DNA from: Rubripirellula lacrimiformis
Lineage (GTDB): Bacteria > Planctomycetota > Planctomycetia > Pirellulales > Pirellulaceae
Length of the DNA stretch: 64,000 bases
Direction: 5' to 3'
Assembly: GCF_007741535.1 (NCBI RefSeq)
Contig: NZ_CP036525.1
Location: 5,332,001 to 5,396,000 of the forward strand
Shown one piece after another: positions 36,718 through 45,481 of this stretch (positions are counted from its first letter, which is position 1; every line of letters starts with the position of its first letter). The notes under the pieces were generated by a model. The model made no database searches. It was not told the origin of the DNA and saw nothing but the letters and a program-made list of their open reading frames with translations. The translations under genes and the position numbers were made by a program.

Positions 36718-38078
36718 GAGCGATCGAATCACCAGGGCGACACGTCGTTTCTCTAAAAGCGACGAAGGTTCCAGGACTCAAAAACTGGCAATCGCTTCTG
36801 ATTGTTCTGAGGCAGGACAGGTGAAGCCAATCGAACTGGACCGGAATTTGGGGCGACGCGCGTTTGCCCAACAGACCAGGGTGATCCGATGGCCGACGCC
36901 GGGTGGCCTCTATCAAGCCGCATCGAGGCAACGGGGTCATTGGGCAAGGAAAGGTACGCGACTCCATTTTCCATCTCGAAACGTGTTTGCAACCTTGGAT
37001 GAATGGCCCGCCGCTCCGCTTCCATCGCTCGGAGCAGCATCCGAAGTCAGCCATCGAAAATTGGAAGGCAAACTGAGGCCGTTTCAAAATCGATCTGCAA
37101 ATCGTTTACGTGCGAATCCGATTCAATCACTTTTCTATTCGTGTCATTCGTGTGATTCGTGGTTAGAAATCACGTTCATCATCCACCGACATGGAACCTT
37201 GGGAAGTAACCCAACTCACCAAAAACGGAATCGTCACTGCGGGTCCACTGTCTTGCGGCTTCGACGACGAAAGAATCCCAGCAGGGTCGCGTTTCGCGGC
37301 TCCGAACCGAATCCACACAAACGCGAGCAAGAGGTAAACCACGAATCACACAAATGACACGAATAGCCAACGATCGGAAAAAGGTCACTGTGGTTCAAGA
37401 AGCAACGAGTTGACCGTTACCCGCAAGCCGGAGCGCCGGCGTCTTGTTCATTCCGCTCCTTTCGTAGTACCGGCTTCAGCCGGATTCCCTAGCTCGGGCA
37501 GAAAAGGTACGCGGACTCGGGCAAGAAAAGGTACGCGGACTCGATTTGCATCTTGAATGTAGCCTGCGACCTTCGATGAATGGCCCGCCGCTCCGCTTCC
37601 GTCGATCGGAGCAGCATCCGAAGCAGGCCACCGGAATTTAGAAGGCGAACTGCATCTGCTTGAATATCGATCTACGCAACGTTCTCTTGGAAAGCCAGAA
37701 GATCACCCTGAATTTGAGTCCTGGAACCTTTTCTTCGTTAGGGCTTTTGATGAGTGTGCGATTAGCGTGGATGAGTGTTCCCCAAAAACAGGCTGCGCTG
37801 AACGCTAATCCCCGCTAATCGAACACTAATGAAACGATGCAGAATGACCAAGCGGCCTATACACCCGAACGGCTAACTTGGTGTGCCCGAGGCAGAAAAG
37901 GTTCCAGGACTCGATCTACGGTTCCCCTGGCCGCTAGGTCGTGAGGTGCGTCGCATGCGGGACCGTCCTCGCCTGCACCGGTGGCCTACACCGGCGTTAA
38001 AAATGAAGCGGTGTTTCCATGGGATCGGTACAGTTCGCTTTTTCCCTTGCGTGCTCATCCGCGTTCGGGAATACGGCA
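36718..38078. other. Repeat mosaic region with no supported gene
   Basis: The 1361 bp between the secreted protein gene and the DUF1501 gene contain a GGAAAGGTACGCGACTCC unit near 36948, the composite block C-A-B (37084-37887), and a GAAAAGGTTCCAGGACTC motif near 37895. The final 180 bp (37900-38078) are unlike the other copies. No reading frame there shows family features. Confidence 0.7.
37084..37887. repeat. Composite repeat block C'-A'-B' (second copies joined end to end)
   Basis: 37084-37518 copies block C (32666-33100), 37521-37739 copies block A (34961-35179), and 37741-37887 copies block B (33221-33367). A single extra base (37740) separates A' and B', and two bases separate C' and A'. 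In the first locus A lies 1.6 kb downstream of B, with the nuclease gene between them. The end of A is here joined to the start of B, as a circular form of 33221-35179 would give. GAAAAGGTACGCGGACTC occurs twice in tandem at 37501-37540. Confidence 0.95.
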
Positions 38079-39464
38079 CTAGGCAAGGATATCGTGGATG
38101 ACGTTTCCGTGGACGTCGGTTAGGCGGAAGTCTCGGCCGGAGTAGCGGTAGGTCAGCTGTTTGTGGTCTAGCCCTAGGGCGTACAGCATCGTGGCGTGGA
38201 GGTCGTGGACGCTGGTTGGATTCTCTTCGGCTTTGAAGCCAAACTCGTCGGTCGATCCGTAGACGGTGCCGCCCTTGATGCCGCCGCCAGCCATCCAGAC
38301 GCTGAATCCGTAGTGGTTGTGGTCGCGGCCTAACTTCGATGCACCAGCGCCGGTAAGTTCCACCGTGGGCGTACGCCCGAATTCGCCACCCCACACGACC
38401 AACGTGTCCTCCAACATGCCGCGTGATTTCAGATCCCCCAGCAATGCGGCGATGGGTTGATCAATTTCGCCCGCCAGTTTGCGGTGGTTGTCGGCGATGT
38501 TTTCGTGGTTGTCCCAGGGCTGACCCGCCCCGTGCCACAGTTGGATATATCGCACGCCTCGTTCCGCTAGCCGCCGGGCGATCAACGTTTGACGACCGTG
38601 AACGGTGTCGCCGTAAAGGTCGCGTGTGTGCTGCGTTTCATTGGCGATGTCGAACGCGTCACTGGCCTCGGTCTGCATCCGAAAGGCTAGTTCGTACGAC
38701 TGAATCCTGGATTCGAGTCGCCGGTCGAGACGCTGGGATTGATGCTGGCGATTCCACTTTGCCAACAATTCCAGTTGACGCTTCTGATCGGAAGTGCTGA
38801 TCTGTGGGTGTTCGATGTTCTCGATCAGCCGACTTAATTGCGTGTGCTGAGTATCGATATGCGTCCCTTGAAAGGAACCGGGAAGGAAGGCCGACTGCCA
38901 GTTTTCGGTATCTTTGATCGGCAGGCCGCCAGGACACATCGCGATGAAACCGGGCAGGTTCTTGTTTTCTGCTCCCAGACCGTACAACACCCACGCACCG
39001 GCGCTGGGGCGAGCCTGGACGGAGTCGCCGCAATTCATCAGCATCAGCGACGGTTCATGGTTGGGCACTTGAGCGTACATGGACCGGATCACGGCAATGT
39101 CGTCGATGTGCTGGGCCGTCTTCGAAAACAGTTCGCTGACCTCGATCCCCGATTCCCCATACCGATCGAACTTAAACGGCGAAGGAAAGGCGGCTCCCGT
39201 CTTCCGCTCTGTCGTGAACGTATCGCCGAGAGGCTGGCCTGCATACTTTTGCAGCGCCGGCTTGGGGTCGAATGTGTCGACGTGCGATGGTCCGCCGTTC
39301 AAAAAGAACTGGATCACTCGCTTGGCCTTGCCACCAAAATGCGGACCGACCGAGGCGCCGGCAGATCCGATGTCGTCCGCCAGGACAGCATTGATCCCCA
39401 GAGCGCCCAGCCCCATTCCGGAGCTTAGCAGCATTTCGCGCCGGCTCAGTAAGTTTGGAACCAT
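38079..39464 (-). CDS. DUF1501 protein, second copy
   Basis: The start at 39464 (MVPNLLSRREMLLSSGMGLG) gives 461 residues and a Tat-like leader (SRREMLLSSGMGLGALG). An ATG at 39572 would place the dispersed GAAAGTC hairpin inside the coding sequence, giving a nonsense leader, so it is rejected. DUF1501 signatures are clear: [74 protein letters not shown]. The role is unknown; the fold belongs to the alkaline phosphatase/sulfatase clan. The gene follows its PSD1 partner on the minus strand after 123 bp. Confidence 0.94.
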   Translation of the reverse strand: MVPNLLSRREMLLSSGMGLGALGINAVLADDIGSAGASVGPHFGGKAKRVIQFFLNGGPSHVDTFDPKPALQKYAGQPLGDTFTTERKTGAAFPSPFKFDRYGESGIEVSELFSKTAQHIDDIAVIRSMYAQVPNHEPSLMLMNCGDSVQARPSAGAWVLYGLGAENKNLPGFIAMCPGGLPIKDTENWQSAFLPGSFQGTHIDTQHTQLSRLIENIEHPQISTSDQKRQLELLAKWNRQHQSQRLDRRLESRIQSYELAFRMQTEASDAFDIANETQHTRDLYGDTVHGRQTLIARRLAERGVRYIQLWHGAGQPWDNHENIADNHRKLAGEIDQPIAALLGDLKSRGMLEDTLVVWGGEFGRTPTVELTGAGASKLGRDHNHYGFSVWMAGGGIKGGTVYGSTDEFGFKAEENPTSVHDLHATMLYALGLDHKQLTYRYSGRDFRLTDVHGNVIHDILA

Positions 39465-39513
39465 TCTTGACGTTGCGGAACTTGTCGGGAGTTTCGCGTG
39501 GGGTGCGGATGTA

Positions 39514-39534
39514 CGAAAGTCTTGACGACTTCCG
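39514..39534. repeat. Single copy of the GAAAGTC...GACTTCC hairpin
   Basis: CGAAAGTC at 39514-39521 pairs with GACTTCCG at 39527-39534 (one mismatch) around a 5-nt loop. The same hairpin is repeated in the 13.6-14.4 kb array. Here it stands in the leader of the second DUF1501 gene, between it and the PSD1 stop. Confidence 0.85.
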
Positions 39535-39587
39535 CTACTTGGCGGGCGGGTGCTTGGGGGTTTGAATGTCATGGTGTCGTTCCTTCT

Positions 39588-42500
39588 TCAGTCCACAAAT
39601 AGAAATTCGTTGGAGCAAAACAGAATCTGGGCCAACTGTTCTAGCGGCGTCAGGCGGTTCGCCGCATCACTTGGAAAATCAGCCTCTGAATCCCAAACGA
39701 TTGAACCATCAGCTTCGGTCGCTGTGCCGGCGGTTGGCTCGTCCGCGATCGTCACTTTCCAGAGGAATTGATCGCTGTTCAACACGTTATCGATATCCAC
39801 CACAAAATCGATCGTCTGCCCCTTGGTCACCGTGAGGGCTTCGGCATTCAAATCTGCCGATGACTGATGCACCTTTGCCGCAGCAAGTTGCCCCGTTTCC
39901 GAACTGACGATGAAGCCGCGTACGCCGTCGCCGGCGGCGACCTGATGGCGAAGTTCGGATTCGATGCGGACCGTCATATCGCGAGGCGCTGTCCAGCGAC
40001 GAACACATGCCGTGTTTCGCGTGTTGCCGGGATGGCCACCGACCGCGGACAACTGCACCCAGCCGAGTTTGCCATCGGGCCACGAGGGACCGCCCTGCCA
40101 CGATTGGCCGGTGAAATGGGGGAGCGGTTCGAAGTCCGCGACGCGTTGTGCGTCTTCGTCGTATTTGCCATAGCCATAGGTCCAATCGGCGGCGGTCTGG
40201 CGAATGGTCGTCGTTTCCGCTGCAGCTTGGGAAACAACCAGCAACGCGTCGGTCAGTTCCGCGTCCGTTGCCGGTCGCTGCAGCACTCTTTGAAACATCT
40301 TTCCAACAGCATCGCGGGGATCTGCGTCTTCGCTGCACACGGATGCCAGTTGTTGAGATCGCCGTAATACAAGCGGGTGATTCATGAAGAACAACGATTG
40401 CTGCGGAACCGTGGTTTGGCTTCGCCGAGGCACATGCAGGTCTGGGTTAGCGAAATCGAACACACGCAGGATCGCGGGCAGGAACTGACGATCGACCAAT
40501 CCGTACAGAGTGCGTCGAACGTTCGAAGTGTTCTTGAACAGATCCGCAGGCTTGCCGCCGGTCTGCAAGTCGATTTCACCGGTCGCCGTTAGCATTGAAT
40601 CACGGAACTGTTCGAAGGTCAGTCTTCGCGAATTCATCCGCCACAGTAATCGATTTTCAGGATCGACCTGCACGGCATGATCCAGATCGGCTCGGTTGGT
40701 CGGGCCTAGCGACGATCGTCGGAAGGCCGCCGACGTGACAATCAATCGATGCAGTTTCTTTAAACTCCACCCTTCCTGGACAAACCAATGCGTCAGCCAG
40801 TCCAGCAGTTCCGGGTGCGACGGTCGTTCGGCACGAACCCCAAAGTCGCTGGGGGTCAAAACCAGACCAGCACCGAAATGATGAGCCCACACGCGATTGA
40901 CGATCACGCGAGCGGTCAGCGGGTTGGAATCGTCGATGATGTCCCGAGCCAGTTCAAGGCGACCGCTGCCGACTTGAAACGGCTTTCGATCGGAGGGCGA
41001 CAAGACTTCCAGAAAACGCCGCGGTACGTCTTCGCCCTGAGTCTGGATGTTGCCTCGCCGGAAAATCCGCGGCTCGGACGCCCTGGCACGATCCTTCAAA
41101 ATCAAGGCAAAACCGGGTGGCTGTGCCGGGTTGATCAACCAGCGGTCGATCTCTCCTTGCAGCTTCCACAGCGCCGTCGTGGTAGCGCTGTCAAAAAACC
41201 TTTCGGTATGGACGATGCCTTCGTCCGGAACCTCGCAGGGCGATCCGGCTGCAAACATCACCTGACGAAGCTGTTGGGCGGCAGGGTCCAATGGCGGTTC
41301 GGTTCCTGGCTGCTGCGCCCACTCAGCATCGACTTCACTCAACAACTGGCCGTAGCGATCGATGACATCAGTAAAGCTTGCCGGTGGTGTTTTAAAGAGG
41401 GCGGCGACACGCGGATGGATCCGTTCCTGCGACGACGCAGCGATCGCTTCACACACCTCCGACGCCTGGGCCGCAAACTGATCGGGCCCCAGCTCCGCAA
41501 ACCGGTGCCAAGGCAGGAACACGGGATCATGTTCTCGTTTTGCGGTTCTCAGGTACGCCTGCCAACGCCGGACAAACGCAGGCAATAGATCCGACGCCTC
41601 GAAGATCTGATCGAAACCCTGAGGCGGATACTTGTCCAGTTCGGTTTGAGCGTACAAGTAATCGCGAACCCTGCCACGAGCTCGCTTGGACGATTCCTCG
41701 CGACTGGTTTGCAACTTCTGATGCAACGCCGCCTGTCGCTTCTTCAACTCCGTTTCGAACGCGTCATCGACGGTGTTCTCGCCGAGCCCGACCAGTTCTT
41801 CCTGGCAACTATCGAAGACGCCGTACAACGAGTAGTAGTCGGCGGTGGGGATGGGATCGTATTTGTGGTCGTGGCAGCGAGCACAACTGACCGTCAGGCC
41901 CAACGTCCCGCGAGTCACCACATCGATGCGGTCGTCAATGATGTCTCGGTTGACACCCAAGAATCGACGACCGATCGTCAGGAACCCCATCGCAGCCAGA
42001 TCTTCGCTTCGTATGTTTTCGGTTTGATCGGCGGCCAATTGCAACAGCAGGAAACGATCGTAGGGCATGTCTTCGTTCAGGGCGTCGACGACCCAGTCGC
42101 GATAACGCCAGGCGTGCACCCAGAAACGTTCTTCGCGGCCATACACGTATCCCTTGGTGTCGGAATAGCGAGCCACGTCCAACCAATGACGCCCCCAGTG
42201 CTGGCCGTACTGTTTGGCAGCAAGGTACTTTTCGACCCATTCGCTATCGTCATCCGCGGATGTGGACGCGGCGAACCGATCAACATCATCCGGGCTTGGC
42301 GGCAGCCCCGTCAGCGAAAACGAAAGACGGCGAATCAAGGTCCGGCGATCGGACTCGGGTGCAGGTGTCAGCCCGGCCTCTGCGAGTGTGTGCAACACGA
42401 ACGCATCGATCGGATTCGTGACGATCGAATCTCCGGCAATCGAATCTCCGACGACCGAATTCGCGGGGAGTTCTGGAACCGGTAGATTTCGGACAGGCAT

Positions 42501-42971
42501 GAACGCCCAATGGCTTTCCGCGTTTTCCATGGCGGCCGAACGCAGTGGCACGGAATTGTCCGGCCAGGGCATTCCCATGGCGACCCATTCTGCGATGGCG
42601 GCAACCTGTGGTTCGGGAAGCGGATCGTCCGGAGGCATCGCCACGTTGTCGCTTCGCCGGACCGCTTCTAGCAGCAGGTTGTCGGCAGCAACCGCGACGG
42701 CGAAGGGACCAGAATCACCGCCCTTGATCAACGCTGACTTCGAATCCAACCGCAGTCCACCACTCTGCTCGGTCGCACCATGACAAGCAACACAGTGTTG
42801 AACCAGAATCGGCCGTATCTCGGACTCGAAAAAACGATCCTGTTCATCGTCCGCCAATGCATGTCCCGCGAAGCACAGCGCAAAGCATGCGACGATTGCG
42901 ATCGTCGAGCTTGGCAGGCACTGGTTCCAGAGCAGTCGACAGAGACGCGGCGGGTAGGCTACTCCAACCAT
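39588..42971 (-). CDS. PSD1-type planctomycete cytochrome c (DUF1549/DUF1553), second copy
   Basis: This 1127-residue protein has a signal peptide (about 1-40, STIAIVACFALCFAGHALAD) and a cytochrome c domain with CVACH at Cys60, Cys63 and His64. DUF1549 follows (TNPIDAFVLHTLAEAGLTPA, YGQHWGRHWLDVARYSDTKG, DVVTRGTLGLTVSCARCHDH), then DUF1553 (LTARVIVNRVWAHHFGAGLV, VDPENRLLWRMNSRRLTFEQ). A second cysteine pair, CARCHDH, is present as in its relatives. Unlike the first PSD1 copy it has no LamG insert; a C-terminal region of about 200 residues (GYGKYDEDAQRVADFEPLPH) is extra. It is divergent from the DMF-domain gene. Confidence 0.93.
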   Translation of the reverse strand: MVGVAYPPRLCRLLWNQCLPSSTIAIVACFALCFAGHALADDEQDRFFESEIRPILVQHCVACHGATEQSGGLRLDSKSALIKGGDSGPFAVAVAADNLLLEAVRRSDNVAMPPDDPLPEPQVAAIAEWVAMGMPWPDNSVPLRSAAMENAESHWAFMPVRNLPVPELPANSVVGDSIAGDSIVTNPIDAFVLHTLAEAGLTPAPESDRRTLIRRLSFSLTGLPPSPDDVDRFAASTSADDDSEWVEKYLAAKQYGQHWGRHWLDVARYSDTKGYVYGREERFWVHAWRYRDWVVDALNEDMPYDRFLLLQLAADQTENIRSEDLAAMGFLTIGRRFLGVNRDIIDDRIDVVTRGTLGLTVSCARCHDHKYDPIPTADYYSLYGVFDSCQEELVGLGENTVDDAFETELKKRQAALHQKLQTSREESSKRARGRVRDYLYAQTELDKYPPQGFDQIFEASDLLPAFVRRWQAYLRTAKREHDPVFLPWHRFAELGPDQFAAQASEVCEAIAASSQERIHPRVAALFKTPPASFTDVIDRYGQLLSEVDAEWAQQPGTEPPLDPAAQQLRQVMFAAGSPCEVPDEGIVHTERFFDSATTTALWKLQGEIDRWLINPAQPPGFALILKDRARASEPRIFRRGNIQTQGEDVPRRFLEVLSPSDRKPFQVGSGRLELARDIIDDSNPLTARVIVNRVWAHHFGAGLVLTPSDFGVRAERPSHPELLDWLTHWFVQEGWSLKKLHRLIVTSAAFRRSSLGPTNRADLDHAVQVDPENRLLWRMNSRRLTFEQFRDSMLTATGEIDLQTGGKPADLFKNTSNVRRTLYGLVDRQFLPAILRVFDFANPDLHVPRRSQTTVPQQSLFFMNHPLVLRRSQQLASVCSEDADPRDAVGKMFQRVLQRPATDAELTDALLVVSQAAAETTTIRQTAADWTYGYGKYDEDAQRVADFEPLPHFTGQSWQGGPSWPDGKLGWVQLSAVGGHPGNTRNTACVRRWTAPRDMTVRIESELRHQVAAGDGVRGFIVSSETGQLAAAKVHQSSADLNAEALTVTKGQTIDFVVDIDNVLNSDQFLWKVTIADEPTAGTATEADGSIVWDSEADFPSDAANRLTPLEQLAQILFCSNEFLFVD

Positions 42972-43114
42972 GGGATGTCGTTCGATGGATTCATGTGGCG
43001 GGAACTTTGTCGGTCTTGCACGTCGACGAAGTCAGAGGCGGGAATTTCATTGTATCCTGTGACGTGCTACGAATGGCTTGTGACCGAAAATCCCTCCAGA
43101 TCCAAAGCTTCACT

Positions 43115-44701
43115 ATGAATCGCCACCTCGGAATTGCCGTCTGCCTGCTGACTATCGTTGGCGTTCTGCGAAGTGACGGGTCGCTGCGTTCGTGCCATGG
43201 GCAAACGGTGACAAGCGATTCTGCAGCCGCCATCGCGACCGGTGGACAGAATGGTGCAGTCGAAGACCAAGGCCAACTGAATCCGATTCAGATCGAAAAC
43301 CAGCACGCAGGGGCACGGGATTGGCAACTGACAAGAGTCCGACTCGATGACGGTGGATACCGGTCGCCATGGATCGAGGGCTACTGTTCGAAGCAGAGCG
43401 TTCGTGCGGGCGAGAGCATCGACATCTGCGTTTCGACCAACCCGGTGCGGCAGTTCAAGATCGAGTTCTTTCGCATGGGTTACTACGGTGGCCGGGGAGC
43501 TAGGCTGATGAAGACGGTCGATTCGGTGCCCGGCAAGATTCAACCGGATCCCGTTATCGGCGAGAAGAACTTGCACGAATGCCGATGGTCACCGTCGGTT
43601 CAACTGACCATCCCGGATGACTGGATCAGCGGCGTATACTTGGGACGGATGACGACCAAGCCCGAGGGAACGGAAGCCTACTGGCAAAGCTATGTGGTGT
43701 TTATCGTTACCGACGACCGGCCGGCCGACGTCCTGTTCCAGTGCTCGGACAATACCTGGCAAGCCTACAACCGATGGCCCAACCAGTATTCGATCTACAC
43801 GCATCCCAAAGGCGTCCAAGGACCTTGGGCGGATGTCAGTTTCGATCGCCCTTACGGCCGCGAAGGCCAGTACACCGGCGTCGTGAACGATCCGTTGACG
43901 GTCGGATCGGGCGAGTTTCTGCCGTTTGAATTCCCGCTTTCCTATTGGTTAGAAAAGGGAGGCTACGATGTCGCCTATTGTTCCAACAGCGACATGCTGA
44001 CGCCGGATCGCGGATTGAAGTGCAAGGCGTTTGTCAGCATCGGGCACGACGAGTACTGGGATCTGCGCCAGTTCAACAGCGCCGTCACGATGCGTGATGC
44101 GGGTGTCAACCTGTTGTTCTTTTCGGGCAACAGCGTGTGTTGGGTGACACCGTTTCGTTCATCGTCCAGCGGGCAAGACAACCGCATCATCTTCCGAGGT
44201 GGTCCCTACGGTGGCGACAATGAATACGCGGTAGATCGAGAACGCATCCACGGCCCGTTTCCACACCGCGGACCAGACGAAGGGCTGTTGATGGGCGCAC
44301 GCAACGTGGAACCCGTCAACGGTGGCGGCGACTGGGTCGTCACGAAATCAGACCACTGGATGTTCGACGGCGCGGGTGTCAAAGACGGCGATTCCATCCC
44401 CGGACTGATCGGTTGGGAGTACCACGGACAGCCGGCGGATATCGATGGGCTGCGGGTGGTCGGCGCAGGCACAGCATGGCAGGGCGGAGTGAACCCACAG
44501 CAATGGACGGCCACGATCTACCCTGGCCCGAAAGGTAATTTCGTGTTCAACGCCGCCACGATCTTTTGGGCCCAGGCCGTCAGTTCGCCGCCGGGACACA
44601 CACTGCCGTGGTCTCACTGGAGCCGTCCGCACGGCCCGGACGATCGGGTGCAACGGATCACCAAAAACTTATTCGACCGATCGGTAGGCGCGGCCCCCTA
44701 A
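43115..44701 (+). CDS. Secreted protein with N,N-dimethylformamidase large-subunit-like domain
   Basis: The start at 43115 (MNRHLGIAVCLLTIVGVLRS) gives 528 residues and a signal peptide; the frame is open further upstream to 42857 but overlaps the divergent PSD1 gene. The mature protein matches the N,N-dimethylformamidase beta-subunit-like C-terminal family: IEGYCSKQSVRAGESIDICV, FKIEFFRMGYYGGRGARLM, YWQSYVVFIVTDDRPADVLF, WPNQYSIYTHPKGVQGPWAD, FVSIGHDEYWDLRQFNSAVT, and GVNLLFFSGNSVCWV. Known DMFase is cytoplasmic and works with a small subunit; this is exported and alone, so the substrate is likely different. The promoter presumably lies in the 143 bp shared with PSD1. Confidence 0.85.
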   Translation: MNRHLGIAVCLLTIVGVLRSDGSLRSCHGQTVTSDSAAAIATGGQNGAVEDQGQLNPIQIENQHAGARDWQLTRVRLDDGGYRSPWIEGYCSKQSVRAGESIDICVSTNPVRQFKIEFFRMGYYGGRGARLMKTVDSVPGKIQPDPVIGEKNLHECRWSPSVQLTIPDDWISGVYLGRMTTKPEGTEAYWQSYVVFIVTDDRPADVLFQCSDNTWQAYNRWPNQYSIYTHPKGVQGPWADVSFDRPYGREGQYTGVVNDPLTVGSGEFLPFEFPLSYWLEKGGYDVAYCSNSDMLTPDRGLKCKAFVSIGHDEYWDLRQFNSAVTMRDAGVNLLFFSGNSVCWVTPFRSSSSGQDNRIIFRGGPYGGDNEYAVDRERIHGPFPHRGPDEGLLMGARNVEPVNGGGDWVVTKSDHWMFDGAGVKDGDSIPGLIGWEYHGQPADIDGLRVVGAGTAWQGGVNPQQWTATIYPGPKGNFVFNAATIFWAQAVSSPPGHTLPWSHWSRPHGPDDRVQRITKNLFDRSVGAAP

Positions 44702-44777
44702 GAGCCTGGTTGATCGAACAGGACAGCGAGCAATCGTGGTTGGAGAGCTTGACGCTGCTACAGCTAATCAGTTCGCT

Positions 44778-44878
44778 CCGTTCGTAGTACCGGCTTCGAA
44801 GAGCGTCCAGTTTACGACAGCCTCGGAGAGGCGAAAGCGTCATGCCGGTGGACTCTGGCCACCGGATTTGCCATCCAC
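44778..44878. repeat. Dispersed intergenic repeat, copy 2, with TTCGTAGTACCGG half copy
   Basis: CCGTTCGTAGTACCGGCTTC (from 44779) leads into the CTCGGAGAG/CCGGTGG-GCCACCGG element also seen at 8652-8735. It fills the start of the 480-bp gap after the DMF-domain gene. Confidence 0.8.
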
Positions 44879-44880
44879 CC

Positions 44881-44930
44881 CTGCTCTTCTCGGCCGGGCC
44901 GCCCTCAGGCGGCCCCGCCGAGAAGAGCAG
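44881..44930. repeat. 50-bp near-perfect palindrome
   Basis: CTGCTCTTCTCGGC and its inverse GCCGAGAAGAGCAG form the arms, with GGGCCGCC and GGCGGCCC inside. The stem is 23 bp with one mismatch and a 4-nt loop (CTCA). It lies just after the convergent DMF-domain gene. A second small perfect hairpin, CCGTGGGG...CCCCACGG, follows at 44952-44971. It could serve as a bidirectional terminator-like barrier. Confidence 0.92.
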
Positions 44931-45133
44931 GATTGCCTCAATCATCGCGAACCGTGGGGCCAGCCCCACGGCAAAAAGCTGCTGCCGCTCCGCGGCTAAA
45001 CTGGACGCTCTTTTTTAGCGGGATTGCCCTGCCTCCGTTGGGTCCGATGGTCTGGACCGATTCCACCACGGTACTGATTCAGCCTGCGCGTCCAGAGAGT
45101 GGCGACTCAGCGATGGACGTGGCGCCTAGGCAC

Positions 45134-45175
45134 AAAAAAACGGGACTTCCGCTTTGTGAGCGAAAATCCCGTTTT
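45134..45175 (-). terminator. Intrinsic terminator for tRNA-Leu
   Basis: Read on the minus strand, CGGGA pairs with TCCCG at the base, with a longer imperfect stem above (TTTTCGC with GCGGAAG), followed by seven T residues. It is 9 bp after the tRNA, a textbook intrinsic terminator. Confidence 0.88.
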
Positions 45176-45183
45176 TCGGAAAG

Positions 45184-45267
45184 TGCGGATGAGAGGACTT
45201 GAACCTCCACGACCTTGCGGCCACTAGAACCTGAATCTAGCGCGTCTGCCAATTCCGCCACATCCGC
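45184..45267 (-). tRNA. tRNA-Leu (anticodon CAG)
   Basis: The acceptor arm GCGGATG (5') pairs with CATCCGC (3'), with discriminator A; no CCA is encoded. The D-arm region is TGGCGGAATTGGCAGACGC. The anticodon stem CTAGA/TCTAG encloses TTCAGGT, giving CAG. The long variable arm expected of tRNA-Leu and the T-arm GGTTCAAGTCC are present, 84 nt in all. CAG reads CUG codons, common in this GC-rich genome. A terminator follows. Confidence 0.96.
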
Positions 45268-45481
45268 ATGTGGTTTATGATGATCAAACGTCAATCGAGG
45301 GGCTGTTTCGACTGTGGCTTTCCCGTCTGATGCAAGGAGAATATCGACTGACGCTTTTCCTGACAAGCGGCATTGTTCTTGAGCCCGAGCTTCCCTTCAG
45401 TCAGACTAGCCCCGCGGGGGTTCGGTTCAGCCCCGCCATGATCCCCGTATTCGTCGATCCATCAACTCAGGTGCCTGCCAC

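Noticed and set aside
37883-38101. 72-codon plus-strand frame near the DUF1501 stop
   Set aside because: Runs out of repeat block B and overlaps the DUF1501 end; no support.
41646-42485. 279-codon plus-strand frame within the second PSD1 gene
   Set aside because: Antisense to the PSD1 protein; no motif.
45079-45366. 95-codon minus-strand frame reading DVAELADALDSGSSGRKVVE
   Set aside because: It is the translation of the tRNA-Leu gene and its flanks, a well-known false ORF.
44702-45481. Possible integrative element at tRNA-Leu
   Set aside because: No integrase and no duplicated tRNA 3' end were seen; only intergenic repeats.
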